Shown: positions 13,953 through 22,103 of the stretch, piece after piece
How positions within the stretch are numbered: the first letter of the stretch is position 1
Layout: every line of letters starts with the position of its first letter
Source: Deltaproteobacteria bacterium 13_1_40CM_4_68_19
GTDB lineage: Bacteria; Myxococcota; Myxococcia; Myxococcales; 40CM-4-68-19
Reading direction: 5' to 3'
DNA: 40,768 bases
Assembly (NCBI GenBank): GCA_001918155.1
Contig: MNFJ01000181.1
Location: 1 to 40,768 of the forward strand
Notes under the pieces: model-generated
Database searches by the model: none
What the model was told of the DNA's origin: nothing
Seen by the model: only the letters and a program-made list of their open reading frames with translations
Made by a program: the position numbers and the translations under genes

Positions 13953-15389
13953 ATGCCAACGCCCGCTCCCGTCGACGACAAGGCGATCGAGAAGGCCCTC
14001 GCGCATCACGCAGCGCACCAGGCGGAGTACCTGGAGGAGCTGGAGAAGCTCGTGCGCATCCCGAGTGTCTCCTTCGAGGGCTTCGACAAGCAGCAGGTGC
14101 GCCGCAGCGCGGAGGCGACCTGCGACCTGATGCGGCGCAAGGGCCTGCAGAACGTCCAGATGCTGGAAATGCCCGGGGCCCACCCGTACGCGTACGGCGA
14201 GTGGACGCAAGCTCCGGGACGTCCGACGCTCCTGCTCTACGCGCACCACGACGTCCAGCCCGCCGGAGAGAAGGAGAAGTGGAACCAGCCGGACCCGTTC
14301 GAGCCGGTGGAGCGCGAGGGGCGGCTCTTCGCCCGCGGCGCGGCGGACGACAAGGCGGGCGTGCTGGTGCACGTCGCGGCGATCGACTGCTGGCTGAAGG
14401 CACACGGCGCGCTGCCGGTGAACGTGAAGATGATCGTGGAGGGCGAGGAGGAGGCCGGCTCCGCGTCGTTGCCCGCGTTTCTCAAGAAGCACCGCGACCT
14501 GCTGCAGGCGGACGCGATCGTGCTCACGGACACGGCGAATTTCGATACCGGCCTGCCCTCCATCACCACCGCGCTGCGCGGCATCGTCACCGTCCAGGTC
14601 GAGGTCAAGGCGTTGAAGCAGCCGGTGCACAGCGGCATGTGGGGCGGCCCGGTGCCCGACCCGACGATGGCGCTGTGCAAGATCTTCGCGCGGCTGGTCA
14701 AGGACGACGGCAGCATCAACCTGCCTGGCATCTACGACAAAGTGCGTCCCCTCACCGCGGAGGAGAAGAAGTCGCTCGCGGCGCTTCCCACCAGTGAGGA
14801 TCTGTTCCGCAAGCAGGCGGGGATGCTCGAGGGAACGCAGCTCCTCGGCGGCCGGCCACCGTGGGAGATGAACTGGCGGCAACCCTCGCTCGCGATCAAC
14901 GCCATGCAGGCCAGCTCGCGGCGCGATGCGCGCAACATCATCTGCGACAGCGCGTGGGCGCGCGTCGGCATCCGCACCGTCCCGGACATGGACGTGAAGG
15001 AGGTGCGCGAGAAGCTGATCGCCGCGCTCCAGCGGGACCCGCCCTGGGGCGTCAAGGTGGCGGTGACCCCGGAGGGCGACGGCGGCTGGTGGTACACGAA
15101 AGGCGACGCGCCCGCCTTCAGGGCCGCCCGCAAGGCGCTCCGCGACGGCTACGGCAAGGAGCCGGTGACCATCGGCTGCGGCGGATCGATCCCGTTCGTG
15201 GATCCCTTCTCGCGCGAGCTGGGCGCTCCGGCGCTGCTGATCGGCGTCGAGGACCCGTACACCAACGCGCACTCGGAGAACGAGAGCCTGCACCTCGGCG
15301 ACTTCAGCAAGGCTACGTACGCCGCCATCCGTTTCTATGCGGAGCTGGTGCGCGCCAGCCAGGACACCTCGGGAGCGGCTGGACACTGA
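13953..15389 (+). CDS. M20-family metallopeptidase (dipeptidase-like)
   Basis: 478 residues from ATG 13953. A zinc amidohydrolase of the M20 family (dipeptidases, carboxypeptidase-like enzymes). Key stretches: RIPSVSFEGFDKQQVRR, LLYAHHDVQPAGEKEKW with the first metal-binding His and the adjacent Asp, GRLFARGAADDKAGVL with the bridging Asp, VEGEEEAGSASL with the general base Glu, a dimerisation domain after about residue 205 (FDTGLPSITTALRGIVTVQV), and the final metal-binding His in AHSENESLHLG. Cytoplasmic, with no signal peptide. The C-terminus extends past a normal end (FYAELVRA) into SQDTSGAAGH, where the DNA also begins the histidine-kinase fragment, so the last ten residues may come from a deletion junction. 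Confidence 0.88.
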   Translation: MPTPAPVDDKAIEKALAHHAAHQAEYLEELEKLVRIPSVSFEGFDKQQVRRSAEATCDLMRRKGLQNVQMLEMPGAHPYAYGEWTQAPGRPTLLLYAHHDVQPAGEKEKWNQPDPFEPVEREGRLFARGAADDKAGVLVHVAAIDCWLKAHGALPVNVKMIVEGEEEAGSASLPAFLKKHRDLLQADAIVLTDTANFDTGLPSITTALRGIVTVQVEVKALKQPVHSGMWGGPVPDPTMALCKIFARLVKDDGSINLPGIYDKVRPLTAEEKKSLAALPTSEDLFRKQAGMLEGTQLLGGRPPWEMNWRQPSLAINAMQASSRRDARNIICDSAWARVGIRTVPDMDVKEVREKLIAALQRDPPWGVKVAVTPEGDGGWWYTKGDAPAFRAARKALRDGYGKEPVTIGCGGSIPFVDPFSRELGAPALLIGVEDPYTNAHSENESLHLGDFSKATYAAIRFYAELVRASQDTSGAAGH

Positions 15390-15810
15390 TCCAGAAGTCG
15401 CCTCCGCCGTCGTCGAGGAAGTTTCGGCGGCGAACCCATCGCGCTCGATCGCGCTGGAGGTCGAGGGCGACGTGCGCGGCTCCTTCGACGCCGATCGGGC
15501 GGCGCAGCTGCTTTCCAACCTGGTCGCGAACGCGGTCACCTACGCTCCCCCGGACGGCCGCATCGTCGTGCGGGTGGCCGGCACCGCCACGGGGGTGGAG
15601 CTGTCCGTGGAGAACGGCGGAGCGCCCATCCCCGAAGCGGAGCGGGCCGGGCTGTTCGACCCGTTCCGCCGCGGCACCGGCTCGGGCGAGTCCCGCGGGC
15701 TTGGCCTCGGCCTCTTCATCGTCCAGCAGATCGCGCGCGCACATGGAGGCGACGTCGATCTGGTGGCACGCGACGGACGAATCGTCTTCCGCGCAGTCCT
15801 TCAGCGGTAG
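15337..15810 (+). pseudogene. Orphan histidine-kinase ATPase domain (5'-truncated kinase)
   Basis: 157 residues if read from ATG 15337, which lies inside the M20 gene. From about residue 15 the reading is a HATPase_c domain: N-box LLSNLVANAVTYAPPDGR, G1/G2-like VENGGAPIPEAER, LFDPFRRG (F box), and GLGLGLFIVQQIARAHGG. No sensor, HAMP or DHp domain with phosphorylatable His is present, and no room for one. The simplest reading is that a kinase gene lost its 5' two-thirds by a deletion joining it to the end of the M20 gene. An inverted repeat CCAGCC/GGCTGG (15355-15382) spans the junction. It could still make a stand-alone ATPase domain, but no good ribosome site is seen. Confidence 0.7.
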
Positions 15811-16328
15811 ACGACCACCGGCTCGCCCTTGCGCCCTTCTTCGCGCAGGGGCGTGCCCGCGCGCGCGCAGGCGGGGCCGACGAAGTAGGTGAGTCCCCGC
15901 ACGGGCGAGCTCCTTCGGTAGCGAGACTTGACCAGGTCCTGGAGACCGCGGACGGCGCGCAGCAACGCTTGGGGCTTTCCGCCGGTGCGCGCGTTGTCGC
16001 CCGCTACCTCCGTCTCCGCCCAGAAGTAGCCGGAGCGCAGCGCGCTAGACTCGTCGGGCAGCGAGCGCTGCAGGAAGATGACCGGCGAGACGACCTCGTC
16101 GATCTTCCACTTGCCGCGCTCCGGCCCCTTCTTGATCGGGTATCCGGTGACGTCGCCGGCGGCGAGGTAGTACGCTGGCTCGACCAGCCTGGTTCCGGAG
16201 GAGACCAACGGGGCGGAGAATCCCGGGTCGCTCAGCACCGGCCAGAGCTCCAGGCGCAGCGGCTCGAGCCTGCGCAGCAGCTCCCGCTCGTCCTCCTCCG
16301 CCATGAAGAAGCGGATCTCCAGCGCCAA
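15801..16328 (-). CDS. Conserved hypothetical protein
   Basis: 175 residues from a TTG at 16326-16328, with AAGGA about seven bases upstream, directly after the stop of the TerB-like gene; ATG 16304 is an alternative. The sequence is soluble, with an early EIRFFMAEEDERELLRRLE helix and LELWPVLSD, a middle LVEPAYYLAAGDVTGYPI and VSPVIFLQRSLPDESS, and late RGLTYFVGPACARAG. I recognise no catalytic motif or known family. Translational coupling to the TerB-like gene suggests related work. It is convergent with the kinase remnant, overlapping it by about ten bases. Confidence 0.7.
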   Translation of the reverse strand: MALEIRFFMAEEDERELLRRLEPLRLELWPVLSDPGFSAPLVSSGTRLVEPAYYLAAGDVTGYPIKKGPERGKWKIDEVVSPVIFLQRSLPDESSALRSGYFWAETEVAGDNARTGGKPQALLRAVRGLQDLVKSRYRRSSPVRGLTYFVGPACARAGTPLREEGRKGEPVVVYR

Positions 16329-16796
16329 CTACTTTCCTTTGGTTGGCGGGAACTCGCCGTGCGACTGCGCGGTCTCGAAGAGACGCGCGACGTCCTCCTC
16401 GGAGAGATCGAACATGTCCTGGAGCGCCTTGAGGATGTTCAGCTCTGCCAGAGGCGTCCGGCCATCGGCGACGATCACGGATGCCGCGAGCCCGAAAGCC
16501 AGCTCGCGCGATGCCTTGTCCGGAAGCCGGTCGACGATCGAGGGCAGGATGTGCTCGAGGCTTTGTGCCTCGCCGACGCGGCGGGCTGCGTGCTCGATCG
16601 CCGCCCGCAGATCGTCGGCCTGGATCCCGTGGAACTCCGGGCGCTCGAAGACGCGGCGGTAGATCTCCTGCAGCTCGACCTTGTCGACCGAGCCGTCCGC
16701 TGCGGCGGCGAGGATCATGGTCTCGAACAGCGCCGCCTGGCGCGTGGAGTCGCCGAAATGGATGTGTTCCGTCGTCATCGCCTGTCCCGTCGTCAT
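16329..16796 (-). CDS. TerB-like protein
   Basis: 155 residues from ATG 16794-16796 (preceded by GAGGCGGGG); ATG 16778 gives 149. An all-helical protein of the TerB/tellurite-resistance-like fold: FETMILAAAADGSVDKVELQEIYR with the acidic DGxxDxxE pattern, then a second half FGLAASVIVADGRTPLAELNILKAL repeating it, and EEDVARLFE. TerB-type domains are often membrane-linked or metal/stress associated, but this one has neither signal nor membrane segment and no other ter genes are nearby, so tellurite resistance should not be assumed. The longer reading upstream overlaps the divergent lipoprotein gene and is not credible. Confidence 0.78.
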   Translation of the reverse strand: MTTGQAMTTEHIHFGDSTRQAALFETMILAAAADGSVDKVELQEIYRRVFERPEFHGIQADDLRAAIEHAARRVGEAQSLEHILPSIVDRLPDKASRELAFGLAASVIVADGRTPLAELNILKALQDMFDLSEEDVARLFETAQSHGEFPPTKGK

Positions 16797-16842
16797 CCCC
16801 GCCTCATCGCCGCGCAGTTTCCCAAGGGGCGGTCCGGATGTC

Positions 16843-16857
16843 CATCCCTGCGGGATG
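16843..16857. promoter_or_regulatory. Short inverted repeat before the DPP III-like lipoprotein gene
   Basis: CATCCC and GGGATG separated by TGC form a perfect 15-base inverted repeat in the 76-base divergent gap between the TerB-like and DPP III-like genes, 16 bases before the latter's ATG. It may be an operator or a small mRNA hairpin near the ribosome site. No clear promoter elements were found around it. Confidence 0.3.
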
Positions 16858-16872
16858 TGGTACGCAGCGCGC

Positions 16873-18729
16873 ATGCGACGGGGCGGTCGGTCGGGGTGGG
16901 CGGGGATGAGCGCCGGTCTCGCGGTGGCCGCCTTCGCGTCCTGCAGATCCGCTCCGCGCACAGCTCCGGCAGCTGCCATACAGCCGCAGCCGAGCCCGGC
17001 GCCTGCCGCGGCGGCACCACTTCCGTCATTCTCTCCGCAACCGGCGAACAAGCTCGGCGACGCCGGCGGGGTCACCGTGCTCGCGCTTGCCGCGCCGCAC
17101 TTTGCCGATCTTCCCCGCGACCAGCGTCTGGTCGCCTGGTTTGCGACGCAGGCGGCCGCCGCGGGCGACCCGGTCGCAGCGGAGCAGGGCTATCGCCGCA
17201 ACCTGCCGGTCATCAGGCTCCTGCGCGGAATCCTTTCCCGCCCGCAGGTCGTGCCCGCCTCGCTGCTCTCCCGCATCCGCGCCTTTGCCCGCCTCGTCTA
17301 TCTCAACCACGGCCTGCACGACGCGGAGACCGGCCGCAAACAGGCTCCCGGTTTCACCGCATCGGAGCTGCGCATCGCGGCCCTGGCGGCATCCGCGGCG
17401 GGCGCTGACCTGGGACTCGGAGGCGCCGGTCTGGAGTACGCGTTACGGGCGCTCGAAGGGCCGCTCTTCGACGCCCGGCTCGACGCGCAGCGCACCGTGC
17501 ACGGGGCCGACCTCACCGCCAGCGCGGTGAATTTCTACGAGGGCGTCACGCTGCGCGACCTGCAAGGCTTTCCGGAGCAGGCGCCGCTCCATTCGCGGGT
17601 GGTGAAGCAGGGTGGGGTCGTGGTCGAGCGCGTCTATCGCTTGCCGGCAGCGGCGGATGCCCTGGAAAGCGCGCTCCCCTACTGCGCTCCTCCGCAGAGG
17701 GCCGTGTTCGAGCCGCTCGCGGCGTTCTTCCGGTCCGGCGATTCGAGCCAGCTCGAGTCCGCGGCCCGGGCATGGACGGAGGCGTTCGGGCTGGTCGACG
17801 CGTTCGCCGGGTTCTTCGACACCAGCGCCGACCCGCGCGGGCGCAAGGCGATGTTCGGCGCCGCGGTGGGGATGGCGGATCCCGAGCGGACGGAGGCGCT
17901 GGAGCGGCTGCGGCTGCGCAACTCCGGCGAGGCGCTGCTGCTGCTCTCCGCGGCTGGCGCGTCGCGCCCGCCGCGCTCCTACGCGCTGACCGCGGAGGGA
18001 AAGAGCGCGCTCTTCGCGGGCGCCTTCGAGGCCGCGGCGCAGGTCCGGGCCGAGGGGACGATCGGCGCCATCGCCGAGCCGGCGCTGGTGCGCGACCTGC
18101 TCCGTTGCGCGCCGGCGCTGCGCTTCGCGCAGCTCGCCCTGCGCGAGCTGTCCCGGGCAGCAGCGGACGCGCTGCCCGCCTTGCAGGAGGCGCTCGCGGA
18201 TGCGAACGCGCTGGTGCTCGCCGAGTCCACTGCGGAGATCCTGCCGGATCCCCGCTGCCGGGAACTATGGCCGCAGTTCGTCGCGACGGATTGGCTGTCG
18301 ACGGTCGCGGATACGGAGGGCGACCGCGTGGAGGACGACCGCCAGCGGTCGGTCCTGCTGCAGCTCTGGTGGTTCACCGGCAAGGGAGCCGCGGTCGAGC
18401 GGCACGCATCCGGACGACGGTACCTGGCGGTCCCCGATGGGGCGAAGTTCCGCGCGGCGGCGCAGGAGCTGCTTACGCTGCTGAAGGAGCTGCAAGCCTC
18501 AGGCGATGCGGCGCGCTGGCGGGAGTTGCTCGAGCGTCACGCGAGCCATCCCGACCCGCGCTGGCGCGAGGAGATCGCCTCGCGTCTGCAGGGCGTGCCC
18601 AGGCGCGTTGCCGTGCTCCCGCCGCGCCTCGAGGCGGTGCTCGATGGCGCGGGAAAGGTGGTGGACGCGCAGGCCGTCGCGGTGCAGGACTTCGACGAGC
18701 ACGTGCTGCGGGAGTGGGCGAGCTACTGA
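16873..18729 (+). CDS. DPP III (M49)-like lipoprotein without zinc-binding motifs
   Basis: 618 residues from ATG 16873 (an in-frame ATG at 16855 is possible). Residues 1-25 are a lipoprotein signal peptide with lipobox AFASC, so it is exported and lipid-anchored. The mature part follows bacterial dipeptidyl-peptidase III-like proteins: FADLPRDQRLVAWF, LRGILSRPQVVPASLLSRIRAFAR, NHGLHDAETGRKQAPGFT, VNFYEGVTLRDL, and late VLLQLWWFTGKG and LPPRLEAVLDGAGKVVDAQ. The HExxGH helix of M49 enzymes should lie near residues 425-440, but the sequence there is LRELSRAAADALPALQEAL; the second motif, EExxAD in many family members, is replaced by LAESTAEI. No other HExxH is present. It is probably a non-catalytic peptide-binding relative. 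Its 3' end overlaps the convergent PP2C gene by seven bases. Confidence 0.72.
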   Translation: MRRGGRSGWAGMSAGLAVAAFASCRSAPRTAPAAAIQPQPSPAPAAAAPLPSFSPQPANKLGDAGGVTVLALAAPHFADLPRDQRLVAWFATQAAAAGDPVAAEQGYRRNLPVIRLLRGILSRPQVVPASLLSRIRAFARLVYLNHGLHDAETGRKQAPGFTASELRIAALAASAAGADLGLGGAGLEYALRALEGPLFDARLDAQRTVHGADLTASAVNFYEGVTLRDLQGFPEQAPLHSRVVKQGGVVVERVYRLPAAADALESALPYCAPPQRAVFEPLAAFFRSGDSSQLESAARAWTEAFGLVDAFAGFFDTSADPRGRKAMFGAAVGMADPERTEALERLRLRNSGEALLLLSAAGASRPPRSYALTAEGKSALFAGAFEAAAQVRAEGTIGAIAEPALVRDLLRCAPALRFAQLALRELSRAAADALPALQEALADANALVLAESTAEILPDPRCRELWPQFVATDWLSTVADTEGDRVEDDRQRSVLLQLWWFTGKGAAVERHASGRRYLAVPDGAKFRAAAQELLTLLKELQASGDAARWRELLERHASHPDPRWREEIASRLQGVPRRVAVLPPRLEAVLDGAGKVVDAQAVAVQDFDEHVLREWASY

Positions 18730-19490
18730 ATGTAGCGAACGAGGGCGACGGTGATGTTGTCCACGCCGCCGTTCTCGTTGGCCTCGTCCACCAGGCGCTG
18801 GCAGGCCTTCTGCAGCTGCGGCTCCTGCGCGAGGATCTCGGCGATCCGGTCGTCCGCGACCATCCCGGTGAGACCGTCGCAACAGACGAGGCACACGTCA
18901 CCGGCCTCCAGGTCCCAGGCCGAGACGTCGACTTCGGTGTGGTCCGCCATTCCCAACGCGCGCGTGATCACGTTCTTGTGCTGGAAGTTCTCGATGTCCT
19001 CGCCCGAGAGGCGACCGCTCTTGATCAGCTCGTTCAGCAGCGAGTGATCGCTGGTCGTGGGATGCAGCTCGCCGCGGCGCCAGACGTAACCGCGCGAGTC
19101 GCCGACCCAGCCGAACCACGCCTTCTTCTCGCGCACCAGACAGCCGACGAAGGTGGTTCCCATCCCCCGCTTTCCCGGCGCGTTCGCGCCGGGGTCGGAT
19201 GCCTCCCGGATCCGCTGGTTCGCCCATTGCGCGGCCACCACGAGAAGATTGGTGCCTTCGTCCTTGGTGCGGTCGTAGCGGAAGGGCCAGGTGGCGTCCG
19301 GATCTCCGGCGATCTCGAAGAACCGCTTGACCGTCTCCACCCCGATCCCCGATGCGACCTCGCCGGCCTCGTGGCCGCCCATGCCGTCGCAGACGACTGC
19401 GACGTTGTGTTCGGGCAGGAGCAGCAGCGCGTCCTCGTTGTGATCGCGCTTGCGCCCGACGTCCGTCGCGCCAGCGAACTCAAACCCCAT
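18723..19490 (-). CDS. PP2C-family protein serine/threonine phosphatase
   Basis: 255 residues. Metal-dependent phosphatase that would oppose the serine/threonine kinases abundant in this bacterial group. The PP2C motifs appear in order: GRKRDHNEDALLLL (basic residue and first acidic metal site), VVCDGMGGHEAGEVAS, GTTFVGCLV, GWVGDSRGYVWRRGEL, HSLLNELIKSG, VITRALG, CCDGLTGMVADDRI (metal Asp) and NGGVDNITVALVRY (final Asp-Asn). No membrane segment or extra domain, so it is a cytoplasmic, stand-alone catalytic domain. Divergent from the 19604 frame, with a recognisable promoter for the latter in between. Confidence 0.93.
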   Translation of the reverse strand: MGFEFAGATDVGRKRDHNEDALLLLPEHNVAVVCDGMGGHEAGEVASGIGVETVKRFFEIAGDPDATWPFRYDRTKDEGTNLLVVAAQWANQRIREASDPGANAPGKRGMGTTFVGCLVREKKAWFGWVGDSRGYVWRRGELHPTTSDHSLLNELIKSGRLSGEDIENFQHKNVITRALGMADHTEVDVSAWDLEAGDVCLVCCDGLTGMVADDRIAEILAQEPQLQKACQRLVDEANENGGVDNITVALVRYIQ

Positions 19491-19551
19491 GGCGCGAGTC
19501 TAGCCGATCCCCCAAGGCCGCCCGCCTGGTCCTTCGCTTCGCCCTGCCGCA

Positions 19552-19580
19552 TTGCGCCAAAGATATGCGGTTCCTACATT
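19552..19580 (+). promoter_or_regulatory. Candidate sigma-70-type promoter
   Basis: TTGCGC (19552-19557) and TACATT (19575-19580) are separated by 17 bases, followed by a T-rich tract. A transcript from about 19587 would carry the strong ribosome site GAGGAGG (19591-19597) six bases before GTG 19604. This suggests that the plus-strand frame starting there is, or recently was, well expressed. Confidence 0.5.
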
Positions 19581-19603
19581 TTTCCCAAACGAGGAGGGCA
19601 CCC

Positions 19604-19870
19604 GTGTCCAGGCAGCCAGGCAAGGGCAGCCAACACCAGCGGCGCGCTTCGGCGATCGAGCGCAAGGCGACGCAGCACGACGACTTCATCGGCGAAACCG
19701 ACGCGGAGCGGGCGGAGGCCGAGTTCCGCAAGCAGGACCGGCAGCAGCAGGAAGAGAACCGCGAGGTCGTAAAGGCGCACGAGCGGCTCGGCAAGCTGCC
19801 GGAGCCTGCCCAGACGGCCCTGCGCGTCGCGGAGAGCGCCGCTCTTGCCGAGGGCGAACGACGTGGTGGC
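19604..19870 (+). pseudogene. Charged N-terminal fragment, frame broken near 19.85 kb
   Basis: GTG 19604 follows GAGGAGG with good spacing. About 85 residues look genuine: SRQPGKGSQHQRRASAIERK, then HDDFIGETDAERAEAEFRKQ, RQQQEENREVVKAHERLGKL, and PAQTALRVAESAALAEGER. It is highly charged and predicted helical. Past about 19870 the same frame turns into Arg/Gly nonsense antiphase to the phosphodiesterase frame. Either this was a separate small gene whose 3' end was deleted, or it is the beginning of the next gene, thrown out of frame. AGAGCG/CGCTCT (19833-19845) forms an inverted repeat at the switch. Family not recognised. Confidence 0.5.
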
Positions 19871-21065
19871 GGCCGCGATGGTCCACAGCGCCACGGCGGG
19901 CAGGATCGCCGGCGCCCTCGGGATGGACATCGCCTCCGGGCTGGTGGAGACGGCCCGCTGGGCGCGCGACGTCCGCTCGCTGCAGCACGAGCCGAAGTTC
20001 CTTTTTCATCGCGTGCTCACCGAGTGCCTGTTCGCGGAGTTCGCCGCCAACTCGTGCGTGATCGACATCGCCCGGGGGACGCCGATCGTGTACGCCTGCT
20101 TCATCGGCTACGACGAGTACGCCCATCGGCGCGGTCCGTCCTCGCGCATGGCGCTGCTCAAGCTTTGGGAGCTCGATCGGATGCTCGGCCGGATCGTCGC
20201 GGCGGTCAACGCCCTTCCCGAGCTCGGCTACGAGCTCTACCTCTTCAGCGATCACGGGCAGACGGCGACGCGCCCAGCGGAGCTCATCCTCGGCGAATCG
20301 ATCGGCGAGCACCTGCTCGCGGACGGTCGGACCGCGGGCTCCGATCCGGTGGCGTTCGGCGGCGCCGGTGGAGGCGATGCGGCGGCAGTGGCGGCGCAGG
20401 CCCGCTGGTTCCGCCGCGTCGCCTCGGTGCTGCCGGGGCCGCTCGGCAAGGCGGCGCTCGCCTGGGCGCGTCACGTCGCGAAAACCCTGGACGCCGCCCA
20501 GCCGTATCACGCCGACGGCCCGCTCCTGGTGGTGCCTGCGGGCGACATCGCGCACGTGTACTCCACGCGCGTTCCCTACCCGTTGCGCGAGCCTGAGCTC
20601 CGGGCGCGTCACCCGGGACTGCTCGAGCGCTGCGCCAGGTCTCCCGCGATCGGGTTCACGCTGGTGCGCGGCGAGAGCGGCCCACTCGCGCTGCGCGGCG
20701 ACCGGCGACTCGAGCTCCATCGCCCGCAGGATGCGCTGGAGCTCGCACACCAGGTCGGCCACCCGCTCGCGGCGGTGTACGCGCGCGACCTGCTGCGGAT
20801 GCGCAGCTCCGGCGATCTGATCCTGCTCGGATGCGCGGCGCCCTGCGGCGAAACGGTCGCCTATCCCTTCGAGTTCGGCTCGCACGGCGGCCTCGCGCCC
20901 GACCAACTCGACACCTTCATGATCCATCCGCAGGAGCTTGGCGAAGGCGCGTTCGCATCGCTGGTGCGCCCGCAGGATCTGCACCGCTTCTTCCTCGAGC
21001 GCAGCGGCCGGCTCCCGCGCGAGCTGCCGCTCGGCGCAAGGGAAGAAGCGACGTGCGCCTCGTGA
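19845..21065 (+). pseudogene. Phosphodiesterase/alkaline phosphatase-superfamily protein, N-terminus missing
   Basis: 406 residues if TTG 19845 is used. From about residue 45 the sequence matches the C-terminal half of membrane-associated type I phosphodiesterase/alkaline-phosphatase-superfamily proteins: LQHEPKFLFHRVLTECLFAE, VIDIARGTPIVYACFIGYDE with DEYAHRRGP (metal-binding Asp and His), WELDRMLGRIVAAVNALPEL, YLFSDHGQTATRPAE (second metal Asp-His), and a late GSHGGLAPDQLDTFM. The first metal Asp and the nucleophilic Thr/Ser, which belong to an N-terminal domain, are absent, so catalysis is unlikely. The gene has probably been 5'-truncated by the break near 19.85 kb. It ends 13 bases inside the following EEP gene, as in an operon. 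Confidence 0.68.
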
Positions 21066-21758
21066 CCTGGAACATCCACGGCGGGCTCGGGCGCGATGGA
21101 CGGCGCGATCTGGGGCGCGTCGCGGCGCTGCTCCAGGACATGAAGTGCGAGGTGGCCGCGCTCCAGGAGGTCGGCGACGCGCACCGCAGCAGCGTCGAGA
21201 CCGAGCTGGCCGATCAGGCGTCGTGGTTGGGCCGCAGGCTCGGTTGGTTCGTCGCCTATGGCCCGAACCTGGTCCTGCGCGGGCAGCCGTATGGAAACGC
21301 CATCCTCTCCCGCTTTCCCATCGTGCACGCGCACAACTACGACCTGTCGGTCCCGAGCCGCGAGCCGCGCGGATGCTTGCGGGCAGACCTCTCGCTTCCC
21401 GGCGGGCAGAGCCTTCATCTCTTCGATCTCCATCTCGGCCTTTCCGGCGGCGAACGGCGCCGGCAGGCAGCGGCCGCTGGTGCTCTGCGGAGATTTCAAC
21501 ATGTGGTCGCCGCTGCCCGGGCCGATCCTGAGACTGCTGCGCACGGCACTGCGCGACGCCGCCGTGGTCTGCGGCACGCGGCGCGCCACGTATCCGTCTG
21601 CGCTGCCCCTGCTGCGGCTCGATCGCGCTTACGTGGACGCCGGCGTCGAAGTCCTCCGATGTGGCGTCGTCAGCGATCCCCGTACCCGCGCTGCCAGCGA
21701 CCACCTGCCGCTCTGGGTCGATCTCGTCCCGAGGGCGACGACGTCCACGTCGCCGTAA
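21053..21758 (+). pseudogene. Endonuclease/exonuclease/phosphatase-family protein, frameshifted
   Basis: GTG 21053 (GGAAGAAG upstream) opens LVTWNIHGGLGRDGRRD, then CEVAALQEVGD with the metal Glu, PYGNAILSRFPIV, and LFDLHLGLSGGERRRQAA up to about 21470. The rest continues in another frame as RPLVLCGDFNMWSPLPGP (Asn/Asp site), LLRLDRAYVD, and SDHLPLWVDL with the catalytic His, ending at TAA 21758. Normal family members have roughly 15-25 residues between the RRRQ and the LVLxGDFN blocks; here there are almost none, so a short out-of-frame deletion is likely. A perfect 12-base palindrome, CAGCGGCCGCTG (21468-21479), sits at the joint. As read, the product would lack half its active site. Confidence 0.78.
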
Positions 21759-21873
21759 CGTCGCCGTCGCCGTCCACGCTCACGACCACGTCAACGGCGG
21801 CCAAGTGAGCGCCATTGGGGCTAGCCGTGGGCAAGGCTGGTGCCTAGGTTCGCGGCACGGAGGGATACCCCCT

Positions 21874-22092
21874 ATGGCAACCGAACCCCAGGGCCCGGAC
21901 GTACATGGCACCGCCGCGAGGATCCTCAGCAACTTCAATCCGGAAGATGCGCAGCAGATGCTGGAGCAGGGGCACGAAGCCGTGGACCAGGCGCTGAACA
22001 GCGCCGCGGAGTTCATCAGGGAGCGGCCCATGGTTTGCCTCGCCGGCGCGCTCGCGCTCGGGTACCTGCTCGGCAAGATCGCCTCGCGCTAA
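21874..22092 (+). CDS. Small DUF883/ElaB-like membrane-anchored protein
   Basis: 72 residues from ATG 21874 with GGAGG upstream. The first ~48 residues form an amphipathic helix (ARILSNFNPEDAQQMLEQGH, then AVDQALNSAAEFIRERP). The rest is a C-terminal transmembrane helix, LAGALALGYLLGKIASR, with Gly every four residues. This is the ElaB/YqjD/DUF883 layout, known as tail-anchored inner-membrane proteins that in E. coli associate with ribosomes or stress. First of three consecutive small membrane proteins; the next starts 11 bases on. Confidence 0.72.
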   Translation: MATEPQGPDVHGTAARILSNFNPEDAQQMLEQGHEAVDQALNSAAEFIRERPMVCLAGALALGYLLGKIASR

Positions 22093-22103
22093 GGAGAGTC
22101 GAA

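Noticed and set aside
16329-16796. Tellurite-resistance operon suggested by the TerB-like protein
   Set aside because: No other ter genes nearby; TerB-like domains occur in many contexts.
19574-19930. Minus-strand 118-codon frame with hydrophobic stretches
   Set aside because: It overlaps a frame with strong plus-strand promoter and ribosome signals; the hydrophobicity arises from antisense reading of charged codons.
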